Shown piece by piece: positions 21,470 through 32,455 of a stretch of DNA of 64,000 nucleotides. Source of the stretch: Distichodus sexfasciatus (Eukaryota; Chordata; Actinopteri; Characiformes; Distichodontidae); the NCBI GenBank assembly GCA_032718565.1, contig JAVGVS010000654.1, forward strand, positions 38,501 through 102,500, given 5' to 3'. Positions within the stretch are counted from its first letter, which is position 1, and each line of letters begins with the position of its first letter. Under the pieces are notes generated by a model. That model ran no database searches. It saw only the letters and a list, made by a program, of their open reading frames with translations, and was not told the DNA's origin. Both the position numbers and the translations under genes were made by a program.

Positions 21470-22739
21470 CATTGGAGGATGGTTTGGAAGAGTTGGTCTC
21501 ATGTCAGCTCCACAAAGCTTCAATATGCATAAGCATGATGGACTGAAGATACCAAAATGCATCAGTGATGGTCAAACAGACTGTACAAGCTTTCATCCTT
21601 CCATCTTCAATGTACATATTGCTTATCTTTCTTCTGCCAAAATTTTCTTTTAGGGACCAACGCCTATAAAGTCTCCAAAGAGAACATGGGGAAAAGAGAG
21701 AGAGGGTAATGGAAAGACGGAGAGAGTGAATATTTGTTTGCACCCCTCTTGCCACATGTGTATTTTCACACTGTCTAAACAACACTCACAGCATGAGGCT
21801 TTTCACACGACATTTACACCACTCTCACAGATACGCTTGCACACAGACATGCACACACACACACTCTTTTCCATCGACACGGCTTGAATGAGAAGAAGTA
21901 GAAGGCTGGTATGTTTGCCTTGCACTCAGGTCTGTGTTCAACAGGCCCCTGAGTTAAATTTTTTCTCTCTTTTCAAGCGTTCACAGAGGTGCCTCGATAT
22001 CTCATCTCTGAAATGCAACTGCGACGGGGCTCGCACAAAAATGCCAGGCCTGATTAAGTGCTGATCAAATACAGATGATCATGATAAATGGCGAGAGCGG
22101 TGGAGGAGGAGGAATGCTGGGCCTCGGAGGACGACTCACACTCGTTCTCAGCATGCCGCTCGTCTCATAACAACACTCAACACGCATGCGAAAAGCACAC
22201 ATTCCCTACGCGCTGGGAGGGGGTTGAGAGAGGTGGTGATGGTGGTGGGGGATCTCTCTCAGGCTTTATCTCTCCACTTCTGCACCAGACATCTATTGTC
22301 TATGTCTCCATGAGAAACAGGACGTCAATCAAAAGCCGCCGACGAGAGGAGGAGTCGTTTTCGTCACGGACAGCACTCAGAAGCGCAGCTCGGAGAGCAG
22401 AGATAGCTCACCTGAGTTTAGTACCATGACATCAGGGCCGGGAGGCTGAGATAAGCAACAGAGAGGAAATAGAGAGTGGCAGGGAGGGAGTACGGTGGAG
22501 GAGAGACGGAGGGAGACAGAGGTTATATGGTGGTAAGAGAAATTGATTATGGTGAGATAGAGGGAGTATGGTGAGAAGAGAGGGAGAATGGTAGAGAAAG
22601 AGAGAGGGAAGGAAGGATCGAGTATGGTGTGGTAGAGGGATAATGGTGGGCAGACAGTTTGAGTATGTGGAGTACAGAGGTAGTATGTTTAATGAATATA
22701 ATTTTTATCAATATGATTTAATACTTTTAATACTGTCAA
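21470..22739. other. Unique sequence, purine-rich at 22440-22640
   Basis: No repeat family or coding exon recognised. A 113-codon open frame at 22088-22429 has no visible domain. The purine-rich part contains recurrent agagggagtatggtg phrases. Confidence 0.4.
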
Positions 22740-23065
22740 TTGTTATTTTATGTCATGCACACTCCGAGCATGCGCCCGGCACGAGGACTTGGAATGAGTC
22801 GGTGCGGTCGGGAGTCTTTTTCTCGCAGCTCGCCACTCAGTCATTGAGTCTACCAGCCCAACCTTCTGATTAATTTCGGTGTCAACTTTGAGTGCTCCAG
22901 CTATTTGGTTAATCTCCTCGATTGAGTGTGTGTCCGTTAGAACGCGGATTCTTGTGGCTATCCTACCTACTGGCATCTCGCTCCGCGTTTGGGTTAACCA
23001 ACCACGCTACACGGGCTAACGGCTAACGACTAGCATTGTTGTCATATCCTAACCAGATCCCTGAC
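22740..23065 (+). mobile_element. Fragment of a dispersed LTR-like repeat (copy 1)
   Basis: Shares ordered blocks with 62090-62590: gttagaacgcggattcttgt, tatcctacctact, cgctacacgggctaacggct and catatcctaaccagatccct. The other copy holds an AATAAA within a promoter/poly(A)-like stretch, which suggests an LTR, but TG...CA ends are not resolved. Confidence 0.45.
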
Positions 23066-23595
23066 ATTTTATTTCTATTATTGATAATAATGTCTTTTAA
23101 ATTCCACGTCTGCTTGATAAAACTCTAAGCTACATAAACCTTTTGCTTACTTTATGTTAGCCCATTTTACACTTTTAATTAGACTTTCCAAAGTTGCCCA
23201 CCCTTTACCTCGCTTCTCATTGATTATAGCCTAATATATCTCCCACCTTGATTCCAGCAATATCCCTCTTTCTCTCTTCACCACTCTCACCCTCCCCAGC
23301 TTCTCTGAGCACAGTCTTACACAACTCTCAAGGACGTGAGATAACGCCTGAACTCCAATCAAGAACAAAACAAGACTATCTGAAGCTTTTCGCTTAGTAG
23401 CATCAACCACAACACCACCATCAAGGTCTCTCTGATGCTTATGAAACATAACTTACATAATTAACCAGAACAAAGAACCTGTGTTTTAAACAGTCGACGG
23501 AACCAGACAGGTTCACACACAGGTGATGTTACATGCCGTCGGTTTCAACATGTTACATGTTTTAAAACCTAATTTAATGTAACAAATTGATTGTA
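23066..23595. other. Unique sequence
   Basis: Ordinary DNA. The phrase ggaaccagacaggttcacac near 23500 recurs near 26020, so part is an unclassified dispersed repeat. Confidence 0.4.
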
Positions 23596-23742
23596 GTAAG
23601 TGATTAATTGCCATTGTGAACACTCCACCGCAAGCGCAAGTGCACCACCAACCAAATGTAACCTCTGCATTTGAGTTTAGCAGCATTCATGGAGCAGTGC
23701 TCATAAGTACCTAAGTGGTGCCTTTACTGGTTTGGGAACCAA
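23596..23742 (-). mobile_element. SINE-A fragment
   Basis: Tail gtaagtgattaattgccatt, the aatgtaacctctgcatttga block and ctaagtggtgcctttactgg. Truncated before the tRNA-like head. Confidence 0.6.
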
Positions 23743-23874
23743 TAAAGTAGTAATACATCTTGCCAAGGAGCTCAAAGTGGCTCGGCTAGTGCTGAATTTG
23801 GGAACTAGCAAGAACATTTCCACTGATTTAAGAGCCCAGTGGGATTTTCAGGCTTTAAGGCTTTAAAGTGAAAG

Positions 23875-24028
23875 TGAGTGATTATTTGTCATTGTGAACG
23901 CAGCACAGCACACAGTGCACCGCAACAAAACATGACCTCAGAATTTGACCTATCTGTGTAGGCGCAGTGGGCAGCTAACCTGGACAGCCCCCAGGGATGG
24001 AACCTTGCTCACGAATACCTCAGTGGTG
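23875..24028 (-). mobile_element. SINE-A copy broken by SINE-C
   Basis: From gtgagtgattatttgtcatt to aatacctcagtggt. At that point SINE-C sequence starts and the SINE-A head does not resume. Confidence 0.65.
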
Positions 24029-24105
24029 GTTGTTCCCCGCCTTGCGCCCAAAGTCCAAGGATAGGCTCCAGTCCCCCCTGCGACCCCAAAAGGGATTAAG
24101 TGACT
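24029..24105 (+). mobile_element. SINE-C fragment
   Basis: Contains ccgccttgcgcccaaagtcc, ggataggctccagtcccccc and tgcgaccccaaaagggatta, the 3' part of the SINE-C family. Confidence 0.65.
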
Positions 24106-24799
24106 AGAGCCATCATTAGCAATCTTTTTCAGTGGAAAATATGAGGGAAAATGTGTCGAACTTAAGCACCTGAACAATCAAATTCCTCTAAATGATTAAA
24201 CAGCAAAAATCCTAATACATTTTCCTTCACAGTCAGCATCTCGGCACAGCGCGCGAGTCCCTTTAATGGGCAAGCGTCACGATATTACCTAGATAAGGGC
24301 TTCATTATTGTGCAGCGGCTGTGGCGATGGTGAGTAATTACGGCTGTAGAACTGCGTGAGCCGACCCTGTTCTCACCAAGATGATTATCGGGTTAACAGC
24401 CCAGAGTCAATACGCGCCCCTGAAATACCAGCAATCCTCAATTCATATTCAAACTAACCTCAATTAATACAGGGCCAACAGCCCATGTCCCCCATCCTAC
24501 AGTAATCAAATGTTTTCCTTTTCTCTCTGTCTCTCTGTCTCTCTCTCTCCCTATTTCTGCTCAGCACGTCCTTCTTGTGCACACATTAGCAAACAAATAA
24601 GACTGAGGCAACTCAAAGGAAGGTCATGACCCCCAAAATAAAGGTGATAAACAGTGTGAGAACTTCAGCATGGGGTTAATAACAAATAACTTAACACCTA
24701 CAATGTTTATAACAACAGATCAAAGTCTTGGGTCTTTTCAGAAAACTTTAAACCAACATGTAAAATTATTAGAATACATTACTAAGCACCCATGTTGGA
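24106..24799. promoter_or_regulatory. Candidate conserved noncoding region (core 24225-24490)
   Basis: No mobile element recognised. The core has mixed composition and no microsatellite, with homeodomain-type cores (agtaattacggctg at about 24333) and balanced GC. Only a comparison with other fish can decide. Confidence 0.2.
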
Positions 24800-24892
24800 G
24801 AAGCTACTCGGTGCTCTAGCGGTCACTACCACCATTACGTCCTTGAGAAAGACCCAGGGAGTTGCTCCAGGGAGACTGTCCTAACCTCCACT
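24800..24892 (+). mobile_element. Possible SINE fragment
   Basis: Reads ctcggtgctctagcggtcac then gagaaagacccagggagttg and gctccagggagactgtccta, resembling a degraded SINE body. Confidence 0.3.
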
Positions 24893-25183
24893 AGAGGTGT
24901 GAACCTTCACTGGTGTCAACGCTTCGATTTGACATGATATCTCGATGCATCATTTTTTAAATTACTTTTTACATATTTGCATTAAATTCAATATTCACAA
25001 AGAATAAAAGTGATTTCAGTAGTGCATGACTGCATGTCACAGACCACCTGCAATGCGGCCGCTAGAGACCACTAGGGGGCAGCAGACCGGCGGTTGAAAA
25101 CATTTGTTATAATTGATTATGGTCTGTCATTGCGTTGCGATGCATCAATTATGCGATTAATTTTAATATCCCTAATATCCACC
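24893..25183. mobile_element. Degraded DNA-transposon copy (aggtgtgaa family)
   Basis: Starts agaggtgtgaaccttcactg and ends gattaattttaatatcccta, short opposed ends. The interior agaccactagggggcagcag and ggttgaaaac... blocks recur at 45770-45922. Confidence 0.45.
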
Positions 25184-26661
25184 ATCTCCATTTTGCAGCT
25201 GTAGTTTAACAGCAATCCATAAAACAGCAGGATCTAAAGTTTGAACGGTGCCTACGCCATCCTACAGACAGGTAGAAAATAAGGTGAAAAGAAGTTTACA
25301 AGTGATACAGAATCAGGACATTTATTTTGCATGGAATTTTTATTTTTGCCCGAGTATAATTCAAAAATGTATCATATGATTCAATTTTATTTTCCAATTA
25401 TGCAATGGAAATTTTACATTTTTGTTTTAAATATTTTATTTCAGTTTATGCACGTAATGAACTTTAACTCGCACAGTGTTAGGAGTGAAACGGTTTAACA
25501 TTTCTCTAAACCTACATACTTGACAAGTAAGGATCTTAAAACGCATAAAAGGGAGAAAATCTAAGAGAACTCTTAGTTGCGTAACAAGGTTATCATAACA
25601 CAGCTACACAAAAAGGGTAAAACAATAAGCACAAGGACAGTGCCATTAAATAATTAATTAATTTTATTTATTTTAATTAATGTTTTTTGAGTGACTGAAA
25701 TCTTATTAAACATTAAATATCACCGAATAGATACACCGAACCGAGGCTACAAATGAGGATCGAATGGGCCAAGGTGGCTGCTTCCAGTAATTATTTCACA
25801 ACATTTAGATAAAGCGTAATGAAGTCATGATTGGTGTTTTTTCGACCGTGAGAAATAAAAATTAGAGAGGCTATAGTCACGGAATGCAGACCCCTCAAGC
25901 ATGCCTGCTAAAAGAGGTGGTGTGTTTGTTCGTCTAAGTGTTATTTTTGTTCTTGGGCTTGGGAGGAAGGTCACAGTCTGACTAATACGAGCCAGCGGCT
26001 GTGTATCAAGCATCCTGCGGAACCATACAGGTTCACACAGAGGTGATCAAGCATGGCTAGAAATTCAGTAAAGTAAATGTTCTGATGCTCAATTAAAACA
26101 GAGCGCATTCAAGATTGTTTATTAACCAGATACATAGTTATATAAGTTTCATATAAGTGGAGGAATGTAAAATCTGTTCACTTCTAACATTGTGCAAGTC
26201 TTTTTAATTTTTATAGTTAAGCAAAAGTAAAAAGTTAAATAATAAATAAAAGAAATTTTAAGAAGTTTAAAAAATGCTGACCTAAAATATATGTGTGTAT
26301 ATGTTGTATATTCTAAATATATGAATATTGCGTTGGTTAAATATAAATTAAATAAACCTGTCAGGCCAAAGTGAAGACTGGCCAATAGAATTGCTTTATG
26401 ACAAAAATTAAAAACGGATTTATGAGGTTTCTGGCCGACAGTGACAATAAGATATTGTCTCATATCGATCGTTGGCTCTTAAACTGAATCAAGTCAAAAT
26501 CGTATCGTTGCAGACTTTGTGATATTGGCAGACATCCAATCACTGTCCACTGTATTAATGTAATATTGTATCATGATTTACTCTCCTATTACTGAGACAC
26601 AAATAACTGCAAATCTGCAGTTTGTTAACATTAATATTCTACCAAAAACTGGGATTATCAG
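25184..26661. other. AT-rich unique sequence with small dispersed repeats
   Basis: No gene seen. The block ttcttgggcttgggaggaag ... tctgactaatacgag (25948-25990) recurs at 27933-27974. The block aaaatcgtatcgttgcagac at about 26497 recurs near 32383. Confidence 0.4.
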
Positions 26662-26666
26662 GGTAC

Positions 26667-27585
26667 TGTTACGGTCCCGCCCGACTTAGACGGGACTGTG
26701 CCACTGTGAACCCAGGCTAAGTATCTGTTTGTTGTTTCTTGCTCTCTGGGTTCACTTTTGGTGTTGTGTCTGTGGTGTTTGCCCCTCATGTCTCCTCGGG
26801 TTAGCCTTAGCCTTCCCTGTTAGCTTGCTCCTCACTTCCGGGTTCTGTGTCTGCACTTCGTGCCCTTCTGAGTAGTTCACTATCTGTTTAGAGCGCAACC
26901 CACTTCTTGGTATGTTGTTTGCACTGCGTGTTCCCTACCTAGTAGGTCAGTGTCTGTGTAGAACACCCCCACGCTTATCATTGATTTCAGCTGTGTCTCG
27001 TTCTGCTTTGAGTTTGGGATTGGTGTAAGCACTCGTTTGTTGAGTTGTGTGGCCTGTGGTCAGTTTAACCCAGGTGTCCTCGAGTCTGTATCCATCAGAC
27101 AGTGTGTGATTGGTCATTTCGTGTTTTGTGGCGAAACTCTACTCTTCCCCGTTGGACTTTTTGGATCCCATGTTGTTTTGGTTTGGCTTTGTGTTCAGTG
27201 TGGATACCCTTTTGTCTCCTCATCTTCACACCTCTCTCCTGTGTTTTCTCCCCAGGGTTGTGACTCTTAGTGAGTTTTCCCTGTCTGGCCAGACTGCCTT
27301 GGTGTCTACCGAGTCTGGACCATTGTCAGTTCGCCTCCCGAGTCTTCAAGCGTAAAGACTTCGCTCGTTCCGGTTACTCGGGGAAGCTCTTCCCCGTTAC
27401 CTGCTGCCTACTACTGGGAGCACGAGCCTCACCTTTCTTTTGTTACTTTGTGCTGAGTTTTGTGTGCTTCTGGACTTGTTTTTCCCCGTTGTGTTTCACT
27501 TGCCTTTTTCCCCCTCAATAAATCCTTTTCTTAAATGCCTGCAACAGCGTAATCCTCTCCTTCCCCCAACAACCACGCCATGACA
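26667..27585 (+). mobile_element. Solo LTR of an endogenous retrotransposon
   Basis: 919 bp starting TGTTACGGTCC and ending CGCCATGACA, so it has 5'-TG...CA-3' ends. It is flanked by near-identical 5-bp sequences GGTAC (26662-26666) and GGTAG (27586-27590), read as a target duplication with one change. A poly(A) signal (caataaatcc) lies near 27513. No gag/pol or second LTR is present, as expected after recombination between LTRs. Gypsy-like from my memory of similar fish LTR ends. Open frames inside (27037-27521) are fortuitous. Confidence 0.65.
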
Positions 27586-27590
27586 GGTAG

Positions 27591-28199
27591 TGTATGCTAT
27601 AATAAAACGTGAGTAAAGCACAATTTAATGGAACTGCACACTGAACCCAATGACTGAAATTCATAATGAATGAAAGTGAACAGTAACTTTTAGCATAATT
27701 CATGCAATAAAAGCAAGTCAGGTTTAATCTTAAAAAATCCCATTTACACTAATTTACTACCATTTAATAATGGACTGACATCAATACAGATAATAATGCA
27801 TATTGCCAAAGCAGCTCACGCTGGCATTTTTTGAAAGAAGAGATTGTAAAGAGTCATAAACATGTTAAATAACAATAAAAATATGAATGTTTAATTGATT
27901 GCTAGCAACATCAACATGTGAGTGTTAGTTCTGTTCTTGGGCTTACGTAGAAAGTCACGTCTGACTAATACGAGAGGGAAAGGGAGAGAGAGAGAGAGAG
28001 AGCACTTTACAGTCTTGGTAATTCATTTCACCCTTTTTATCTATTAGCCAAATAACCTTTTTACAGCGTGAAGTCCTGATTAATGGCTGGAAGTGGGCCA
28101 TGCGTTAGTGAATTTGCCACAGCAAAGTGCCAGAGTAATGAACTCGGCGCGGAAATAGAGCGAGCGAGCGAGGAAACCCAAAGTGGCTTCCCCGTGTTT
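27591..28199. other. Unique sequence, possible conserved part at 27990-28150
   Basis: Contains a GA run at 27985-28001 and then a repeat-free stretch (ctattagccaaataaccttt, gtcctgattaatggctgg). No gene recognised. Confidence 0.3.
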
Positions 28200-29170
28200 C
28201 ACACACTTGCGTCAGGTGTGGAATTATTAGTGAGCGTGTTTGTGTGCATTTGTATGTCTGTGCAGGTGTTTTTTGCATTTTGTGTACAGGTGTGGGTGTG
28301 TGCACATGTGTGTGGATATATAAGTGTGTTTAATGTGCATGTGTGTGAGACTGTGATTGTGTATGTAGGTGTGTGTGCATGGTCAGAGGCTGTCAGTGTG
28401 TGTATAGGTGTATGTGCATGGTGTATGACACTGAGTATGTACTGTATATGGGTGTGTGTGTGCATGGTGTGTATGTATATAGGTGTGTGCATGGTGTATG
28501 AGGCTGTGAGTGTGTGTGTATAGGTGTGTGCATAGTGTGTGAGTGTGTGTATAGGTGTGTGCATAGTGTGTGAGTGTGTGTATAGGTGTGTATGCATAGT
28601 GTTTGTGTGTGTGTATATAGGTGTGTGTGCACGGTATGTGAGACTGTGAGTGTGTGTATGTAGATGTGTGTGAGACTGTGTATGTGTGTATAGGTGTGTG
28701 TGCAGGGTGTGTGAGACTGTGAGTGTGTGTATGTAGGTGTTTGTGTGTGGTGTGTGTGTATAGGTGTGTGTGCACGGTGTGTGAGACTGTGAGTGTGTGT
28801 ATGTAGGTGTGTGTGAGACTGTGTATGTGTGTATAGGTGTGTGTGCACGGTGTGTGTGTATGTAGGTGTTTGTGTGTCGTGTGTGTGTATGTAGGTGTTC
28901 GCATGGTGTGTGAGACTGAGTGTGTGTATGTAGGTGTTTGTGTGTGTGTGTGAGACTGTGAGTGTGTGTATGTAGGTGTTTATGTGTGTGTGAGACTGTG
29001 AGTGTGTGTATGTAGGTGTGTGTGCATGGTCTGTGAGACTGTGTGTGCATATGCATGCAAGTAAATATATGTGTGTATGCACATGCACATATAGATGTGT
29101 GTATCCTGCAAGTGTGAACATATGTATGAGTGTGTGTGTGTTTTTGCTTGTGTGTGTTCGTCAGCAAAAA
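28200..29170. repeat. GT-rich minisatellite with longer repeat units
   Basis: Repeated combinations of gtgtgtgtatgtaggtgtgt and cacggtgtgtgagactgtga over almost 1 kb. The longer unit (about 40-60 bp) is clearest at 28620-29040. The reverse strand reads as a long Thr-His frame (28199-29167), a repeat artefact. Confidence 0.88.
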
Positions 29171-30365
29171 GTGAGAACATGCAGCATCAAGTAGCGTTTA
29201 ATAAAGTGCTTCCACGAAGACACACACACACACTCACTTCATCACTGTGTTGCGCCAGTAAGTGACCGTGATTCCTGCCAGCGCCATTTCCCTAAGCACA
29301 GCTGATGAGTGTTTCATAGTCATTTATTCTGCGTATGAAATCTGATCTCCCGGGCACATTCGAATCTATAAATGTAGGCACGTGTGCATATTGAGGAGGA
29401 AATCATTTCTTCACGCTGACAGCAGAGCGCTGATGGAGTTTAATATCACACAGCGAGATGTAATGCACATGGCAACCATCCTCACAACTCCAAAAGCACG
29501 GCTCTCCACAGGCTGCACATTCCCGATTTGTAGCTTCCATTAGAAAACAAGTCAACACCTTGGGGAAAGTCGTTAGCAATTTCCACTAAATAGACAGAGA
29601 TTCTTAACTTTGTTCAAATATCTTCTCCGTCCTGGACTGACAACTTCAGAAAACATTTTCTACTAAAACTGCTTAAGAAAGTCCCTGGCTTACGATGGAG
29701 ACGCGTTTCGGTGACCCCATCATAACTTGACCTGAAGTCACTACCACTACCAGCAGGAGACATACTTGGGCGTTTGGAAGACATGGTTTTGTCACTAAAA
29801 TTGGGCTTTAAAACACCAAAAACGCAGAAAAACTACACCCTCCAACACTTAACTGTACTCTGTCACTCGTTGGCGAAAATGAGGCATCTCACAAGGTGGG
29901 AGATGCGAACATCCCAGCAGAACGTCCCAACACATCGTACCACATATGCTGCTACGTTTGCCAGTGTAAAATATTTGCAAAACTTAAAATATTTTTACAA
30001 TTTCATCGTAAGAACGAAACACTGTAAATCAAACCTTTGTAACTCGGGGACTACAGTATCTGTAGAGTTTTGGATGCTGGTTCTGTTAGTTTTGTGATGC
30101 TGCACAACCTAAGCTGGTACTTCAAGTTGATATGGGATCAAAACCACCTTGATAAGTCCCAAAATTAATTGAAAACAGTTGAGTCGAGCTGGAAATCGAG
30201 TCACAACTTTTTAATGTTCAAGTCCGAGTTTGAATCCTTTCTAAATCATTATCTACAAACCTAAAAAATTAGCCTGCTAGTCACATTTTTGACCAACTCT
30301 AAACTCAAAATTGGAGCTGGTAGTACAAAAACTTTCAGCAAGACCTGTAAACTTTGAGATTGTAC
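29171..30365. promoter_or_regulatory. Repeat-poor stretch, candidate conserved noncoding part at 29260-29620
   Basis: After a short (CA)n at 29220-29232 the sequence is free of recognised repeats, which is rare here. The part 29260-29620 has balanced composition. The 107-codon frame at 29774-30097 has no recognisable domain. Confidence 0.22.
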
Positions 30366-30452
30366 ACAGTGTTGGGGAACTTACTTTTAAACGGTGACTT
30401 TGCGAGGTACAAGCTACTTATGATTAAAAGTTTAAGCCAAGCAGCTGTTTTT
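30366..30452 (+). mobile_element. Fragment of a hAT-like end
   Basis: Starts cacagtgttggggaacttac and carries acaagctacttatgattaaa, matching 45922-46000 (acaagccacttatgatttaa). Only one end is present. Confidence 0.45.
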
Positions 30453-30453
30453 A

Positions 30454-30490
30454 GGGTAGTTGTAGCATAAAGGTTAGGGGGTTGACCCCA
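30454..30490 (+). mobile_element. SINE-A head, left part (split copy)
   Basis: ggtagttgtagcataaaggt then taggggggttgacccca. The copy continues at 31713 after the inserted element. Confidence 0.75.
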
Positions 30491-31712
30491 CACTGTAAAC
30501 CCAGATTTTGTTTCAACATAAACTATTTAGTAATTATTAATTATTATTTTGTGTTTTGTAAAAACAGTCTCTAATTACTAAACCAGAATAAGCTGTTTGT
30601 AATACTTTTCAACATTGTGCAGTGCAATAATCACGATTAGCAAAGATAACTCAACATGTTACGGTACTGTCAGAGGGGACGGGGCTCTTTTCAAAAATAC
30701 ACCTGTCTCGAGTCCTGTGTTCACAAACTGCCCTGAGGAGTGAGCACTGGAGTTTGTCCGGACGGGAATTTGAAGAAAGCTGGTTAGTGTTAAATTTTAT
30801 ATCTTACTTAATAGACCCATAAGATCAGTCCAGATAAGGACTTAGCTAAACGCTAAACGATAACAATGCCTTAAGAAGACAGTTATCTGTCGGTTAAGTC
30901 AGTTTTTACAATAACGTGCGTGATTGCATGTGCTTGCAGCTAATGCTAACCGCAAGCTAGCGGGCTAACGTGGTTAACCCGTGTTTGGTGTCAGAGGTGA
31001 TTCTTGCGTTTATATCAGTACTGTTAATGTAAGAAACTTTGCAAAGGACGCGACGGTTAGCAGGGCTACCGTGGTTATATTAGTCGGGTGTTAACACAGT
31101 GATTCGTAATTTACCGACTACATTTGTTTGTCAGTCAGGTTAACGTTACCGCAGCTTAAGCTAATAGTTTGCTCGTTTTCTGTTTTGCAGGTTCTTGTGA
31201 AGATGCAGTGGAAGTGTAAATGCTGTGTTCATTTTTATTCAGTCAAATGAAAAAGTGGTTAAAATAGCTTCTATGCCATTTTAAGGAATGACTTGTCGTT
31301 TGGTTTGTGCAATACTGTGTTTGTGCAGAATGTTATCTTGCACTATTTTGTAAAAACTTTTTTCTGAACATTTAAATGTTTTATTGCTTTTCCTCCATAC
31401 ATTTTTGTTTAAAGTATTTATTGCAAAAATAAAATGGTATTAATTACATTTGAAGAAACCACATTATTTATATTAACAAATGAATATAAGTAGTGATAAA
31501 TACAATGTGTATGTAGGTTAAGCTTAACTTAGTTATTTCAAACAACTTGGGGATGCAAACAAAGTTAGTTAAGTGAACTAATCATTTTTAGTAAAGACTA
31601 ATGATTGTCCATGTCAATACAACTTAATCTGTTTAGTTTCAGCATGTGTAAAAACTAAAGTGGTTTAGGGGAACGGGTTTCTAGTAAACTCAACTAATTC
31701 GGGATTACAGTG
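30491..31712. mobile_element. CACTA-like non-autonomous element inserted in a SINE
   Basis: A 1222-bp element beginning CACTGTAAACCC and ending GGGATTACAGTG (inverted ends of about 12 bp). The SINE on each side shares the dinucleotide CA (30489-30490 and 31713-31714); joining the flanks at one CA restores the normal SINE phrase gttgaccccatgatc. CACTG ends and a 2-3-bp duplication fit EnSpm/CACTA. The interior has a possible intron (donor ctg|gttagt near 30780, acceptor ttttgcag|gttcttg at 31190) but no transposase. Confidence 0.65.
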
Positions 31713-31815
31713 CATGATCAGACAGTCGCCGGTTCAAATCCTGGACCAGTAAAGGTACCACTTAGGTACTCATTAGCAAGTTACCATTCCCAAGCACTGC
31801 TCTCCGGGCACTGTG
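31713..31815 (+). mobile_element. SINE-A, right part of the split copy
   Basis: Continues catgatcagacagtcgccgg, box B ggttcaaatcct, agtaaaggtaccacttaggt and cccaagcactgctctccggg. The tail is missing. Confidence 0.75.
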
Positions 31816-32097
31816 TGTCAGCTGCTAAGTGGTTCTTGCTCAGCTTTCATTCATTGTTACATCACTAATCGAGTGTAGTATTACCGACCGTGCTAATATA
31901 TTCGTACTCTATTAGCACACCACCTCTCACTAGCTCATTAGCCACTTGACTAATCACGTCTCATAAGCTCTTAAAAAATCAAGTTACCCAGATCAAGTTC
32001 AAACTCCGCCCCCTTCTCTTTCCCAACATGCACCAGTAATTAGCGACATGACCCATGTTTGCTGTGTTAGCATGTCTGGCCCATCAAGTCATGCTAG
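31816..32097. other. Unique sequence
   Basis: Ordinary DNA with no recognised gene or repeat. Confidence 0.4.
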
Positions 32098-32455
32098 TTA
32101 GGGATGTAACGACACATTGATTTAGATCAATAGATCGATTCATTGATTAATGATGATCACAACAAAATGTGGGCAGCTGATGCTTGAGAGCAGTGCTTGG
32201 GGATGGTACCTTGCTCATGAGTACCTCAGTGGTACCTTTACTAGTTTGGGACTTGAACTGGCAAAGCTCCGATCACGGGGCCAATTCCCTAATCGTTATA
32301 ATACCAACAGCCCCATTAGATTTGATATGAATGGAAGTGATGGGGTGAAATATTGATCGCTGATCCTAAACTGAGTTGAATTCGTAATCGTATCATTGCA
32401 GACTTCGTGAAATCATAATAATATCGTATCTTGATGAAAAGGTTTACACCCCTAA
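32098..32455. mobile_element. DNA element with ttaggg(a/g)tgtaa ends, hosting a SINE-A
   Basis: Left end ttagggatgtaacgacacat, right end ggtttacacccctaatg, giving an inverted repeat of about 12 bp. Interior has aatcgtatcattgcagactt, also found near 26500. A SINE-A copy lies at 32168-32313. Superfamily not determined. Confidence 0.5.
32168..32313 (-). mobile_element. SINE-A copy nested in a DNA element
   Basis: gtgggcagctgatgcttgag, gtaccttgctcatgagtacc, reversed box B gggacttgaact, end aataccaacagcccc. The tail is absent. Confidence 0.7.

Noticed and set aside
22088..22429. 113-codon frame starting MARAVEEEECW
   Set aside because: No recognisable domain, no splice context, mixed composition; chance frame is more likely.
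27037..27521. Overlapping Cys/Phe-rich frames
   Set aside because: They lie wholly within the solo LTR and have no domain.
28199..29167. 322-codon minus-strand frame rich in Thr and His
   Set aside because: It is a translated GT/CA minisatellite; neighbouring frames are open for the same reason.
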